Positions 51,720-59,780 of a DNA stretch of 64,000 nt are shown in pieces. The first letter of the stretch is position 1. Each line of letters starts with the position of its first letter. Made by a program: the position numbers and the translations under genes. The notes below the pieces were generated by a model. That model had not been told where the DNA came from. It ran no database searches and was given only the letters and a program-made list of their open reading frames with translations. The DNA is from Rhizobium sp. BK313. GTDB taxonomy: Bacteria > Pseudomonadota > Alphaproteobacteria > Rhizobiales > Rhizobiaceae. Location: positions 62,001 to 126,000 of the forward strand of contig NZ_JACHZQ010000009.1 of the NCBI RefSeq assembly GCF_014193655.1, given 5' to 3'.

Positions 51720-52388
51720 TCATGCTGCCGGCGTAAGCCTGGCGTCGATGCCAAGCGCGAGCGCTTTGAGGATCAGCGCACAGGATGTCGCTCCGGCATC
51801 GAGGACGCCGATCGAGCGCTCGCCCAGCCGGCTCGCCCGGCCGATTTTGGCCACCAGATCGCGGGTGCTGTCGCGCCCCGCCTCAGCGGCGATGACCAGA
51901 GCCTTCAGCGATTCCGAGAACGGCTTCCCATCGCGATTGGCGGCGTCGAACGCCGTTATCGCGGGCACAAGCGTATCGAGAAGGGTCTTGTCGCCAACCT
52001 TTGCCGAACCGATGGCCTGGATACCCTCGAGACCGCTATGCAGCATTGCACTGAAAGTTGCCGCATCGATGGCCGGAACCTTTTCGATCGTTTCAGCGAA
52101 CTGGGTGAACATGACGCCGTAGAGCGGCCCCATGGAGCCGCCGATTTCGGTCATCAGCACGGTGCCCAACGTATCAAGTGCAGCGGCCAATGACATGTCA
52201 TTGCCCTTGATCCTCTCTGCCGCCATGCCGAAACCCTTGGCCATGTTGACGCCATGATCGCCGTCGCCGATCTTGCCATCGATCTCGCTGAGATAGGCAC
52301 GGTTCTCGATGATCTGGTCTGCCAGAGAAAGAACGATATCTCCCGAGGAGGCATTTTGAAAAGTCTGCATCTCGTCTGTCTCTCCCAT
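51720..52388 (-). CDS. dhaL: DhaL-type kinase subunit (operon copy)
   Basis: A 222-aa nucleotide-binding subunit with 'SEIDGKIGDGDHGVNMAKGF', 'EIGGSMGPLYGVMF', 'SAKVGDKTLLDTLVPA' and 'KIGRASRLGERSIGVLDAG'. ATG 52388 shares one base with the dhaK stop (TGATG); ATG 52370 is an alternative with a weak GGAG. It pairs with the DhaK encoded just upstream. It is clearly different in sequence from the DhaL at 48750, so two kinase pairs exist in this locus. Confidence 0.9.
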   Translation of the reverse strand: MGETDEMQTFQNASSGDIVLSLADQIIENRAYLSEIDGKIGDGDHGVNMAKGFGMAAERIKGNDMSLAAALDTLGTVLMTEIGGSMGPLYGVMFTQFAETIEKVPAIDAATFSAMLHSGLEGIQAIGSAKVGDKTLLDTLVPAITAFDAANRDGKPFSESLKALVIAAEAGRDSTRDLVAKIGRASRLGERSIGVLDAGATSCALILKALALGIDARLTPAA

Positions 52389-53380
52389 CAAAGCATGGCC
52401 GGGCACTGAACATCGACATCCAGCAACCGCTTCAGCTCCTCGTCGAGCGCCATCACGGTGAGCGTCGCACCCACCATTTCAAGCGAGGTGAAGTAGTTAC
52501 CGATATAGGTTTTGTAGATCTTCAGACCGCGGCCGGTGATTTCGGATTCGATCGTGTCATGGAGAATATAGAGCTCGTTGAGAGGCGTGGCGCCTAGACC
52601 GGACACGATCACCGCGACTTCGGTTCCGGCGGAAAGATTATGGTCGTCGAGAACGATCTTCGTCATATCGCGCGCAACCTCGCTCGCCGATTTCAGCGGC
52701 TCCACCCGCACGCCCGGCTCGCCATGGTGGCCGATGCCGACCTCCATCGTCCCAGGCTCGATCGAGAAGTTCGGATGCCCGACGGCCGGTAGGGTGCAGG
52801 GACCAAGGCCGACGCCGATGGAGCGGCAATTGTCGATCGCCCGCTGCGCGATTGCCTGCACCTCCTCGATGCCAGCTCCCTCCCCGGCTTTTGCGCCGGC
52901 GCATTTCCACATGAAAATCTCGCCGGCAACGCCGCGGCGCTTCTCTCGCTCGTCCGGCCCTGCTGAGCATACGTCGTCATTGGCGACGACCGTCTCGATG
53001 GTGATGCCTTCTTTCGCTGCAAGCTTGATCGCCATCTTCACGTTCATGTTGTCGCCGGCATAGTTGCCATAGAGGCAGACCACGCCTTTGCCGCCATCCG
53101 CCTCCCGCGCCGCGTCGAGAAAGCTCTTGGCGGTCGGCGACGAAAAGAGCTCGCCGACGGCAACCGCATCGAGCATGTTGCGTCCGGTATAGCCGATAAA
53201 AGCAGGCTCATGGCCGGAGCCACCGCCTGTGATAACGCCGACCTTGCCGGCAACCGGCGCATGCCGCGCGGCGATTACGCGGGGATTGCTGCCGAGCCGA
53301 ACGATATCCGCATGCGCCTTGACGAAGCCCTTGACCGTATCTTCGACGACCTCGTCCGGATTGTTGATGAACCGCTGCAT
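52388..53380 (-). CDS. dhaK: Dihydroxyacetone-kinase-type subunit DhaK
   Basis: A 330-aa ketose kinase subunit. It begins 'MQRFINNPDEVVEDTVKGF', has 'ITGGGSGHEPAFIGYTGRNM', 'YGNYAGDNMNVKMA', and the substrate-binding His219 in 'VGIGHHGEPGV'. It binds a short ketose (dihydroxyacetone, erythrulose or similar) as a hemiaminal, and DhaL supplies phosphate. The start ATG 53380 has AGGAG 5 bp upstream; a longer frame to 53443 enters the SDR gene. The presence of an SDR and an RbsABC-type importer suggests that a polyol is oxidised first and then phosphorylated here. Confidence 0.9.
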   Translation of the reverse strand: MQRFINNPDEVVEDTVKGFVKAHADIVRLGSNPRVIAARHAPVAGKVGVITGGGSGHEPAFIGYTGRNMLDAVAVGELFSSPTAKSFLDAAREADGGKGVVCLYGNYAGDNMNVKMAIKLAAKEGITIETVVANDDVCSAGPDEREKRRGVAGEIFMWKCAGAKAGEGAGIEEVQAIAQRAIDNCRSIGVGLGPCTLPAVGHPNFSIEPGTMEVGIGHHGEPGVRVEPLKSASEVARDMTKIVLDDHNLSAGTEVAVIVSGLGATPLNELYILHDTIESEITGRGLKIYKTYIGNYFTSLEMVGATLTVMALDEELKRLLDVDVQCPAML

Positions 53381-53402
53381 TGTTGCTCCTATTTTCCGCG
53401 CG

Positions 53403-54173
53403 TCAGACAATGGTGTAACCGCCATCGATAAGAAGGTCCGCACCGTTGATCATGTCGGCGCCGTTCGAGGCAAGAAACACCGCTGCCGCCGCTATCTCTT
53501 CCGGAAAGGCGAAGCGGCCGGTTGGAATGCGCTGCTTCAGCGCTTCCCCACGTGGGCCGTCCCAGGCCTTCCTGCCCAAGTCGGTCAGAACGACGGTTGG
53601 AGAAATCGTATTGACGGTAATACCGTGTTTTCCCCATTCGGCGGCGAGTGTCTTGGAAAGGCCGATGACACCGAATTTCGATGCGCAGTAGGCAGCATGT
53701 TGGTCGATGGCGACGGTACCGGCCTGCGAAGCCATGTTGATGATTTTCCCGCCTTTGCCGGCTTTAATCAGCCGCCGTCCGGCAGCTTGGGAGACCAGGA
53801 ACGTTCCCTTGAGATTAATGGCGATGGTCTTGTCCCAGGCGTCGAGGCTAAGATCCTCCGCGGGTGCCAGCATGACCACGCCGGCGCTGTTGACGACGAT
53901 GTCGATGTGTCCGAAAGCGGCTTCGGCCGAAGCGATCACATTTTCAACCGATTGCGGATCGGATACATCGCAGACGAAAGATTTCGCGCCATTGCCGAGT
54001 TCGTCGGCCTTGGACTTCGCGACCGATTCATTGATATCGATCACGCCGACAGCGGCACCCTTGGCAGCGAATGCCGATGCTATGGCGCTGCCGATGCCGG
54101 AGGCCCCGCCGGTGACCAGAGCGACCTTGCCGCTCAGCGAAAAATTCAGATCAATCTGTTTTGAATCAGTCAT
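53403..54173 (-). CDS. SDR dehydrogenase, GolD/D-threitol-dehydrogenase-like
   Basis: A 256-aa short-chain dehydrogenase. The NAD loop is 'TGGASGIG', the structural motif 'NSAG' is present, and the catalytic residues are Ser in 'NMASQAG' and Tyr/Lys in 'YCASK'. The C-terminal 'ITVNTISPTVVLTDLG' and 'NGADMINGADLLIDGGYTI' are, from memory, close to GolD and to D-threitol dehydrogenase. The start ATG 54173 has a GGGAAG site. It lies 22 bp upstream of dhaK. The likely role is oxidation of an imported polyol to a ketose that DhaKL phosphorylates; the exact polyol is not proven. Confidence 0.87.
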   Translation of the reverse strand: MTDSKQIDLNFSLSGKVALVTGGASGIGSAIASAFAAKGAAVGVIDINESVAKSKADELGNGAKSFVCDVSDPQSVENVIASAEAAFGHIDIVVNSAGVVMLAPAEDLSLDAWDKTIAINLKGTFLVSQAAGRRLIKAGKGGKIINMASQAGTVAIDQHAAYCASKFGVIGLSKTLAAEWGKHGITVNTISPTVVLTDLGRKAWDGPRGEALKQRIPTGRFAFPEEIAAAAVFLASNGADMINGADLLIDGGYTIV

Positions 54174-54200
54174 GACTTTCTTCCCGACCTGTAAGGATTG

Positions 54201-54222
54201 GGGGTGGGCATCAGCCCACCCC
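54201..54222 (-). terminator. Intercistronic hairpin after the binding-protein gene
   Basis: A perfect 9-bp stem GGGGTGGGC / GCCCACCCC with a 4-base loop lies between the binding-protein stop (54232) and the SDR start (54173). Within an operon such a hairpin usually protects the upstream mRNA end or partly terminates, giving more binding protein than downstream enzyme. Confidence 0.6.
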
Positions 54223-54231
54223 ACGGATGGA

Positions 54232-55218
54232 TTATTTGCGCGTCGCAAGAAGCTGATCGACGTTTTGTGCCGTAACCGGGGTCCACGGTACATTATAGTT
54301 CTTGTCCTTGCCGTCGTTCCACGGCATGTCCTTGTAAGTCGTCCAGATATCCGACTCCGGCTTGTAGTTGCCATGCTTCGCCTGGTAGATGGCAAGGTCA
54401 AGCGCGCCCTGCGCCTGCGCCCGCGCATCCTGCAGGATCGATGTCATTTCGCCGGCCTTGACGGCGCGCAACGCGTCGGTAACACCATCGATACCACCAA
54501 TGGCGAAGCTCTTGACGTCAAGTCCAGCCGACTTGATCGCCTCGATCGCACCCAAAGCCATTTCGTCGTTCTGACCGATTATGCCATTGATCTGGTTCGG
54601 ATGGGCCGTCAACCAGTTTTCCATCAGCGTCTGGGCTTCCGCACGCGACCAGTTCGCCGTCTGGTCTTCGAGAACCTTGACATTCGGGCACTCGGCAAGC
54701 GCCTTCTTGTTACCTTGCAGACGCTGGATCTGTGCGGACTGGCCGACAGGACCTTCCAGGATGACCACATTGCCCTTGCAGCCGATCTTGTCGAGAACGG
54801 CCTTGGCTTCCATGTAGCCGGAGATCGTGTCGTCGGAACCGACATAGGACGTGAGCTGATCGGAATTGACGCGCGTATTCGAGCCGATCACCGGAATGCC
54901 GGCATCGACGGCCGATTGTACGGCGGCCGCGCCAGCATCGACATCGATCGGCGCGAAGATGATCGCATCGTATTTCTGCGTGATCATCGTCTTGAACTGA
55001 TCCTGCTGGACCAGCGCATCATAGCGGCCGTCGAAAACTGTCAACTCGACTTCGCCGCTCTTGACCGCCGGATGGTCCTGGAGCGCCGCCGCCCAGATCT
55101 GCATGAACTCAGCGTTCAAACCGTAGGGCGCGGCACCAATCTTGATCTTCTCCTGCGCTACGGCCGATGAAGCCAGCAGCGCGGTTGCCGACGCAAGCGC
55201 AATCAAAAGTTTCTTCAT
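54232..55218 (-). CDS. Sugar ABC transporter substrate-binding protein, RbsB type
   Basis: A 328-aa periplasmic receptor (solute-binding family 4-like, Peripla_BP). Signal peptide 'KKLLIALASATALLASSAVAQ'; then 'KIKIGAAPYGLNAEFMQIW', 'DAIIFAPIDVDAGAAAVQ', 'AGIPVIGSNTRV' and 'GIIGQNDEMALGAIEAI', the ribose/xylose-binding pattern. GGAGG lies 7 bp before ATG 55218. It is third in the operon ATPase-permease-SBP, and probably binds the polyol used by the SDR. Confidence 0.92.
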   Translation of the reverse strand: MKKLLIALASATALLASSAVAQEKIKIGAAPYGLNAEFMQIWAAALQDHPAVKSGEVELTVFDGRYDALVQQDQFKTMITQKYDAIIFAPIDVDAGAAAVQSAVDAGIPVIGSNTRVNSDQLTSYVGSDDTISGYMEAKAVLDKIGCKGNVVILEGPVGQSAQIQRLQGNKKALAECPNVKVLEDQTANWSRAEAQTLMENWLTAHPNQINGIIGQNDEMALGAIEAIKSAGLDVKSFAIGGIDGVTDALRAVKAGEMTSILQDARAQAQGALDLAIYQAKHGNYKPESDIWTTYKDMPWNDGKDKNYNVPWTPVTAQNVDQLLATRK

Positions 55219-55310
55219 TTCATTTCCTCCACCTTGGGTTTAGGCTGCCGGCATGGCTTGCCTTTGAGACGGGTCGGCAACGCGCCAGCCCCGAATTTCT
55301 GCGTCGGAGC

Positions 55311-56393
55311 TTAGGCTCCAAAATTCCGTTTCTGGTCGAGCATCACAGCACCGACGATCAGAGCGCCTTTCAGCACCTGCTGGTAGTAGGACTGGATTCC
55401 CATGAGATCGAGACCGTTGTTCATGACACCGATGATCAATGCGCCGATCAATGTTCCCGTGACGCGACCAACGCCTCCGGAAAGGCTGGTTCCGCCGATC
55501 ACCACCGCCGCGATCGCATCCAGTTCATAGGCAACGCCCGCCTGCGGCAGCGCGGACCCTGTGCGGGCGCTGAGCAGCATTCCGGCAATGCCGGCAAGGC
55601 CGCCAGAGATGACGTAGACGATGAAGCGGATGCGGGTGGTGTTGATGCCCGAGGTCTTTGCGGCATGTGGATTGCCGCCGACAGCGTAGATATAGCGGCC
55701 GAAGCGGGTCCGGTTGAGGATCCACCACGAAACGGCGAACACGACGGCGAGGATGATCACCGGCGCTGGTATATTGAGGAAGTCGCCGGTGCCGATCCAG
55801 CGGAAAGCTGGTGTAAGCGCCGGAACCGGGCGGCCTTCGCCATAGATGAGCGTCAGACCGCGTGCCGCTGAAAGCATGCCAAGCGTTGCCACGAAGGCCG
55901 GCACCGAGAAGCGCGAGACGATCACACCCGATACCGCACCGCAGGCAATGCCGACCAGCAGGCCGATACCGAGGTCGACGACGACCGGATAAGGCGCGCC
56001 GACGATGCCCGCCGTTGCGGATGTCGTCGCAAAACTGGCACTGACGATACCGGCCAGCGCCACGACCGATCCGACGGACAAATCGATACCGCGCGTCAGG
56101 ATCACGAAGGTCATGCCGATGGCCAGAACCCCATTTATCGAGGTCTGCAGCAGGATGTTCGAAATGTTGCCCGCGGTCAGGAAGTACTCGTTCGAAAAGG
56201 CGAGAACGCCGACCAGCAGCAGGAAGGCCAGGAAGATGCCGTATTCCTGAATCAGCAGCCGTCGTTGGTCTGAACCGAACCAACTGCCCGCACTCTTATT
56301 GTCATTTTCGCTAACTGACACCACTAGCTCCTCTGTTGCCGAAGGATTGCTCCGACCCTCGTCAGGTCGATAGGTGGACGAGTGATTGGGCAT
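55311..56393 (-). CDS. Sugar ABC transporter permease, RbsC type
   Basis: A 360-aa membrane protein with 8-10 helices and the RbsC marks 'GMTFVILTRGIDLSVGSVVALAG' and 'GVISGVIVSRFSVPAFVATLGM'-like segments, then 'GTSLSGGVGRVTGTLIGALI'. The start is ATG 56393, with GGAGG 6 bp upstream, which overlaps the ATPase gene by 32 bp. A GTG at 56321 (with GGAG) is a possible second start that avoids the overlap. The N-terminal 35 residues are polar and unusual for the family, which slightly favours the shorter form. Confidence 0.9.
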   Translation of the reverse strand: MPNHSSTYRPDEGRSNPSATEELVVSVSENDNKSAGSWFGSDQRRLLIQEYGIFLAFLLLVGVLAFSNEYFLTAGNISNILLQTSINGVLAIGMTFVILTRGIDLSVGSVVALAGIVSASFATTSATAGIVGAPYPVVVDLGIGLLVGIACGAVSGVIVSRFSVPAFVATLGMLSAARGLTLIYGEGRPVPALTPAFRWIGTGDFLNIPAPVIILAVVFAVSWWILNRTRFGRYIYAVGGNPHAAKTSGINTTRIRFIVYVISGGLAGIAGMLLSARTGSALPQAGVAYELDAIAAVVIGGTSLSGGVGRVTGTLIGALIIGVMNNGLDLMGIQSYYQQVLKGALIVGAVMLDQKRNFGA

Positions 56394-57840
56394 CCGTCTC
56401 CTCCCGGCTATAAATCCCGGCACTCCTGCCGGCGCGCATCACCATGATGCGGTCGGACATGCCGAGAACTTCGTCGATTTCCGATGAGATCATCACGACG
56501 GTTCCGCCGGCTTCGGCGAAGTCGCAGATGATGCGATAGATTTCGCGCTTTGCGCCGACATCGACGCCGCGCGTCGGTTCGTCCAGCAGCAGCACCTTCG
56601 GATTGCGCAGAAACCACTTGCCGAGCACGACTTTCTGCTGATTGCCACCCGAAAGGCCTGAAACCGGCATGGTGTCCTGCGCCGCCTTGATCTGGAATTG
56701 CTCCCGCATCCGGCGACTCGCCTCCACTTCGCCCGGCCGGTTCATCGCAAAAGCCGGGCTCAGCTCAGGCAGGCTTGCCATGCAGATGTTCGCCCGCACC
56801 GAGTCCGACAGATTGAGCCCGGTCTGCTTTCGGTCCTCCGTGACGAGCGCCAGCCCGTGCGCCATCGCTTCCGCAGGCTTCGTAATGGAAACCCCGGCGC
56901 CGTCGATCGTGATTTGACCCGCCGAAGGCTTGTCGAGACCGAAAAGGCAATTGAAGATCTCCGTTCTCCCGGACCCCATGAGGCCGTAGATGCCGAAAAT
57001 CTCGCCTTTGCGGACGGAGAAGGAAATGTCCTCAATCTTGTTCGGGCAGGTGAGCGCAGCGACCTCCAGACCGACTTGCGCCGTCGGCGCGTTCGTCTTG
57101 ACATATTCCTCGGCCAGCTCGCGCCCCACGATCATGCGGATGAGATCGGGCCGCTCAATATCCGCCAGCGCGCCGCTGCCTACAAAGGCGCCGTCTCGAA
57201 AGACCGTATAGGAGTCGGCGATCTGGAAGATTTCCGACAGGCGGTGCGAGACATAGACGATGCCGCGCCCCTGCGCCTGCAGGCGCCGGATGGCCGCAAA
57301 CAAATGCTGCGCCTCCCGCTCGCCGATCGCCGAGGTCGGCTCATCCATGAAGATGACCTCGGCGTCGTGGCTGAGCGCCTTTGCGATCTCTACGAGCTGC
57401 ATTTGCGCAACGGACAGGTTCATCATGTACTGCGTGGCGCGGATATCGAATTCGAGATCGTCCAAGAGCTTCTGCGCAGCGCGGTTCATGCTGCGAAAAT
57501 CGATGCCACCAAAACGGGTCGACGGCTCGCGACCGAGATAGATGTTTTCCGCAACGCTCATGTGAGGAACAGGGCTGAGCTCCTGCTCGATGATCGCAAT
57601 GCCTGAGGCCAGCGCATCGGCGGGACCAGCAAACTCCACTTCCTTGCCACGCCGACGGATGGAACCGGCGTCGCGGTTGTGTATGCCCATCAGAATTTTG
57701 AGAAAGGTCGATTTGCCGGCACCGTTGCCGCCGCAGAGGGCGTGAACCGAGCCGGCGCGCAATTGAAAGCGACCCTCGCGCAAAGCGGCAACACCGCCAA
57801 AGGACTTCTTCAGCCCTTCCACCTCCAGCAAAAATTCCAC
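56362..57840 (-). CDS. Sugar ABC transporter ATP-binding protein, RbsA type
   Basis: A 492-aa protein with two nucleotide-binding domains. The first has 'GGNGAGKSTFLKIL' and signature 'LSVAQMQLVEIAKAL'; the second has the degenerate Walker A 'GLMGSGRTEIF' and signature 'LSGGNQQKVVLGKWF', as in RbsA/XylG/MglA. The start is GTG 57840 with GGAGG 7 bp upstream; the longer reading from 57861 would place that site inside the gene. It is first in the polyol operon, so the promoter lies in the 57841-58100 region. Confidence 0.92.
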   Translation of the reverse strand: MEFLLEVEGLKKSFGGVAALREGRFQLRAGSVHALCGGNGAGKSTFLKILMGIHNRDAGSIRRRGKEVEFAGPADALASGIAIIEQELSPVPHMSVAENIYLGREPSTRFGGIDFRSMNRAAQKLLDDLEFDIRATQYMMNLSVAQMQLVEIAKALSHDAEVIFMDEPTSAIGEREAQHLFAAIRRLQAQGRGIVYVSHRLSEIFQIADSYTVFRDGAFVGSGALADIERPDLIRMIVGRELAEEYVKTNAPTAQVGLEVAALTCPNKIEDISFSVRKGEIFGIYGLMGSGRTEIFNCLFGLDKPSAGQITIDGAGVSITKPAEAMAHGLALVTEDRKQTGLNLSDSVRANICMASLPELSPAFAMNRPGEVEASRRMREQFQIKAAQDTMPVSGLSGGNQQKVVLGKWFLRNPKVLLLDEPTRGVDVGAKREIYRIICDFAEAGGTVVMISSEIDEVLGMSDRIMVMRAGRSAGIYSREETDAQSLVHLST

Positions 57841-58584
57841 CTGCTCTCCTCCGCAATGCACTCGGCAATCCTGATGACGGATGCCGATCGACGTCGCGGG
57901 CCTCTGCCTCGATGTCGATTTCTGACATTATTCGATTACGAGTCGACAAATGTCAAGTGACGGGCGATTACTAATATGGCCCCCATGGTTCGAGCTCAGA
58001 TCGCCCCGCCGTAAAACAGGTGAAAGGCGACGATCTTCGGCATTCGCCGGACAGGCGAATGATCAAAGAAAATCGGTACGGTACGGTGATATTTTGCTTG
58101 GTACTTTGACCGGATCACCCGTCGGAACTTCCGGTCGATCGAAAGCGCTAGTACATATTGGCGACTATTTGGACGCCTTGGCATGTGGCAATGATTCAGT
58201 GGAATTCGGGGCGGTACTGAGTCGAAGAATTTCACGGAGCCACAAGGCGGACAGATGACTGCCTTGTGGCAGACTGAATGAGGAGAACTCGTCGCTAACC
58301 GCCAGAAAGCTGCGAGTTCTTTTCATGTCGTGCGCCGCGCGACGGCCGAAAGGCTTTGTCTTCCAACTAGCGATCAATCTGCCAGAGCCGCACGTCTGCC
58401 CATCGACGGCAACTGTTGGCCCTTGGTCATGTCACCGGGTCGGGAACACAGTCGGCGGCGCTTTCGCTGCAGATTTCCGGAGTAGAAAGAAGTCGTAGCG
58501 CAAGTCCGCGATTGTGACTTCCTCAACACCCAAATTGCGATCTTCGATATAATCCATTGCTTTCCAATTGGATTTTCCGCTGAC
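57841..58584. other. Long intergenic region with a 10-bp inverted repeat
   Basis: About 740 bp between the rbsA-type gene (minus) and the next plus-strand promoter, with no supported gene; frames at 57950-58258 and 58374-58847 lack ribosome-binding sites. At 58239-58248 GCCACAAGGC is matched by GCCTTGTGGC at 58261-58270, a perfect 10-bp inverted repeat with a 12-bp spacer. A short tandem GGTAC-GGTAC lies near 58074-58083. The left part should contain the promoter and operator of the polyol operon. Confidence 0.5.
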
Positions 58585-58609
58585 GGAACAAAGGTCCATA
58601 GCCCGCGTT
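58585..58609 (+). promoter_or_regulatory. EcfG-type general-stress promoter
   Basis: GGAAC (58585-58589), 16 bases, then CGTT (58606-58609) is an exact match to the EcfG (extracytoplasmic sigma factor) consensus of Rhizobiales. It lies 38 bp upstream of the 25-aa gene, giving a short leader. The downstream pair of genes should therefore belong to the general stress regulon. Confidence 0.72.
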
Positions 58610-58647
58610 CACCCGCTACACATATCAACGCAGTCGGAGGTCTTATC

Positions 58648-58725
58648 ATGGGTCGCGGTATTCTTCTTTGGCTTCTCGGCATCCCTTTGCCGATCGTCAT
58701 CCTTCTTGTCCTCTTCATGCGATAG
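58648..58725 (+). CDS. 25-aa small membrane protein
   Basis: A 78-bp gene encoding one hydrophobic helix with basic ends (begins MGRGILLWLLG, ends VLLFMR-like 'VILLVLFMR'). GGAGG lies 7 bp upstream of ATG 58648, the EcfG-type promoter is just before it, and its stop overlaps the ribosome-binding site of the next gene. All three support a real gene. Function is unknown; small single-helix proteins of this type often associate with larger membrane proteins, here perhaps the one encoded at 58735. Confidence 0.7.
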   Translation: MGRGILLWLLGIPLPIVILLVLFMR

Positions 58726-58734
58726 GAGGCGATG

Positions 58735-59643
58735 ATGTCCGTCTCTATGAACAGGCCCGAAGGCTCAGTGGCTCCGGTCGAGTCAGCCAATTCCGCGATT
58801 TCCTGGGGTCCCATTATAGGCGGTGCTGTCGCAGCCACGGGGATCACTCTTATTCTGCTTTTGCTGGGCTCAGGCGTTGGCCTTACTATGGTGTCGCCTT
58901 GGTCAGCTCAGAGCGCGTCAGCAGGCTCGATCGGCATTACTGCAGCGATCTGGCTGGTGGTCGTGCAGTGGTTGTCGTCGGCGTTCGGCGGCTACCTCAC
59001 GGGCCGGCTTCGCACAAAATGGGCCGCCGTCCATACCGATGAGGTCTTCTTTCGCGACACGGCTCATGGCTTTATGAGCTGGGCACTGGCGACTATCTTC
59101 GTTGCTGGTTTTCTGGCGTCATCGCTCACATCGCTGGCAGGAGCCGGTGCACAGGCCGTCAGCACCGCCGCTACAACCGCGAGTGTCGCCGGAACGGCGG
59201 CTGCCGCTTCTTCCGGCGCGCCGGCCGCCGATCTCTCCACCTCGTATTTCACCGATGTGCTGCTTCGTCCCGAACAGAACCGCACGAGAGCTACTGCCGA
59301 CGAAAATGCTTCGGCTGCAGAGATTTCACGCATATTGCTCAATAGCGTGGCGCAAGGCGAGGTTTCTGACGACGACAAGAATTATCTTGCAACTGTCGTC
59401 GCATCGAGAACAGGCCTATCCGACGCAGATGCCAAGGCGCGTGTTGATGTCGTATTGAAGCGGATCGACGATGCCAAGGCGGCCGCACAAAAAGCCGCGG
59501 ATCAAGCGCGCAAGGCGGCAGTCACGACGACCTTGCTCGGCTCTCTGTCGCTGATCATTGGTGCGTTCATTGCCTCTGCGGCAGCCGCTCTTGGCGGACG
59601 GCAGCGTGATGAGGAAGAAGATCTCATCAGAACTCGACTGTAA
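58735..59643 (+). CDS. Hypothetical integral membrane protein, stress-linked
   Basis: A 302-aa protein with hydrophobic segments at about 27-51, 65-85, 110-130 and near the C terminus (about 266-290). It is followed or separated by a long polar Ala/Asp/Lys-rich region (about 180-260, coiled-coil-like 'DDAKAAAQKAADQARKAA') and ends in acidic/basic residues. The first helices are Gly-rich ('GPIIGGAVAATGITLILLLLGSGVGLTMV'), like small-channel or DUF-type envelope proteins. ATG 58735 has AGGAGG 5 bp upstream; ATG 58732 is too close. It probably shares the EcfG promoter with the 25-aa gene. I do not recognise a named family. Confidence 0.75.
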   Translation: MSVSMNRPEGSVAPVESANSAISWGPIIGGAVAATGITLILLLLGSGVGLTMVSPWSAQSASAGSIGITAAIWLVVVQWLSSAFGGYLTGRLRTKWAAVHTDEVFFRDTAHGFMSWALATIFVAGFLASSLTSLAGAGAQAVSTAATTASVAGTAAAASSGAPAADLSTSYFTDVLLRPEQNRTRATADENASAAEISRILLNSVAQGEVSDDDKNYLATVVASRTGLSDADAKARVDVVLKRIDDAKAAAQKAADQARKAAVTTTLLGSLSLIIGAFIASAAAALGGRQRDEEEDLIRTRL

Positions 59644-59704
59644 CATCGCCATCTTCAATACCGATCGGGATGCTTGGCTCTATCTAGGCAGAAATTGCAA
59701 CATC

Positions 59705-59728
59705 TTCGTTGAAAAAGGCTTCAACGAA
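59705..59728 (+). terminator. Hairpin after the membrane-protein gene
   Basis: A perfect 9-bp inverted repeat TTCGTTGAA / TTCAACGAA with a 6-base loop lies 62 bp after the stop at 59643 and before the MscS gene. A terminator or mRNA-end stabiliser is likely; only a short T-containing stretch follows. Confidence 0.5.
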
Positions 59729-59780
59729 CTATTTCAGATCAAATTATAATCGCCATTGTCTTAGAAGGATTGCTTTTCCG

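Noticed and set aside
58374..58847. 157-codon minus-strand frame before the stress genes
   Set aside because: It overlaps the EcfG promoter, the 25-aa gene and the start of the membrane protein gene antisense, and has no start signal.
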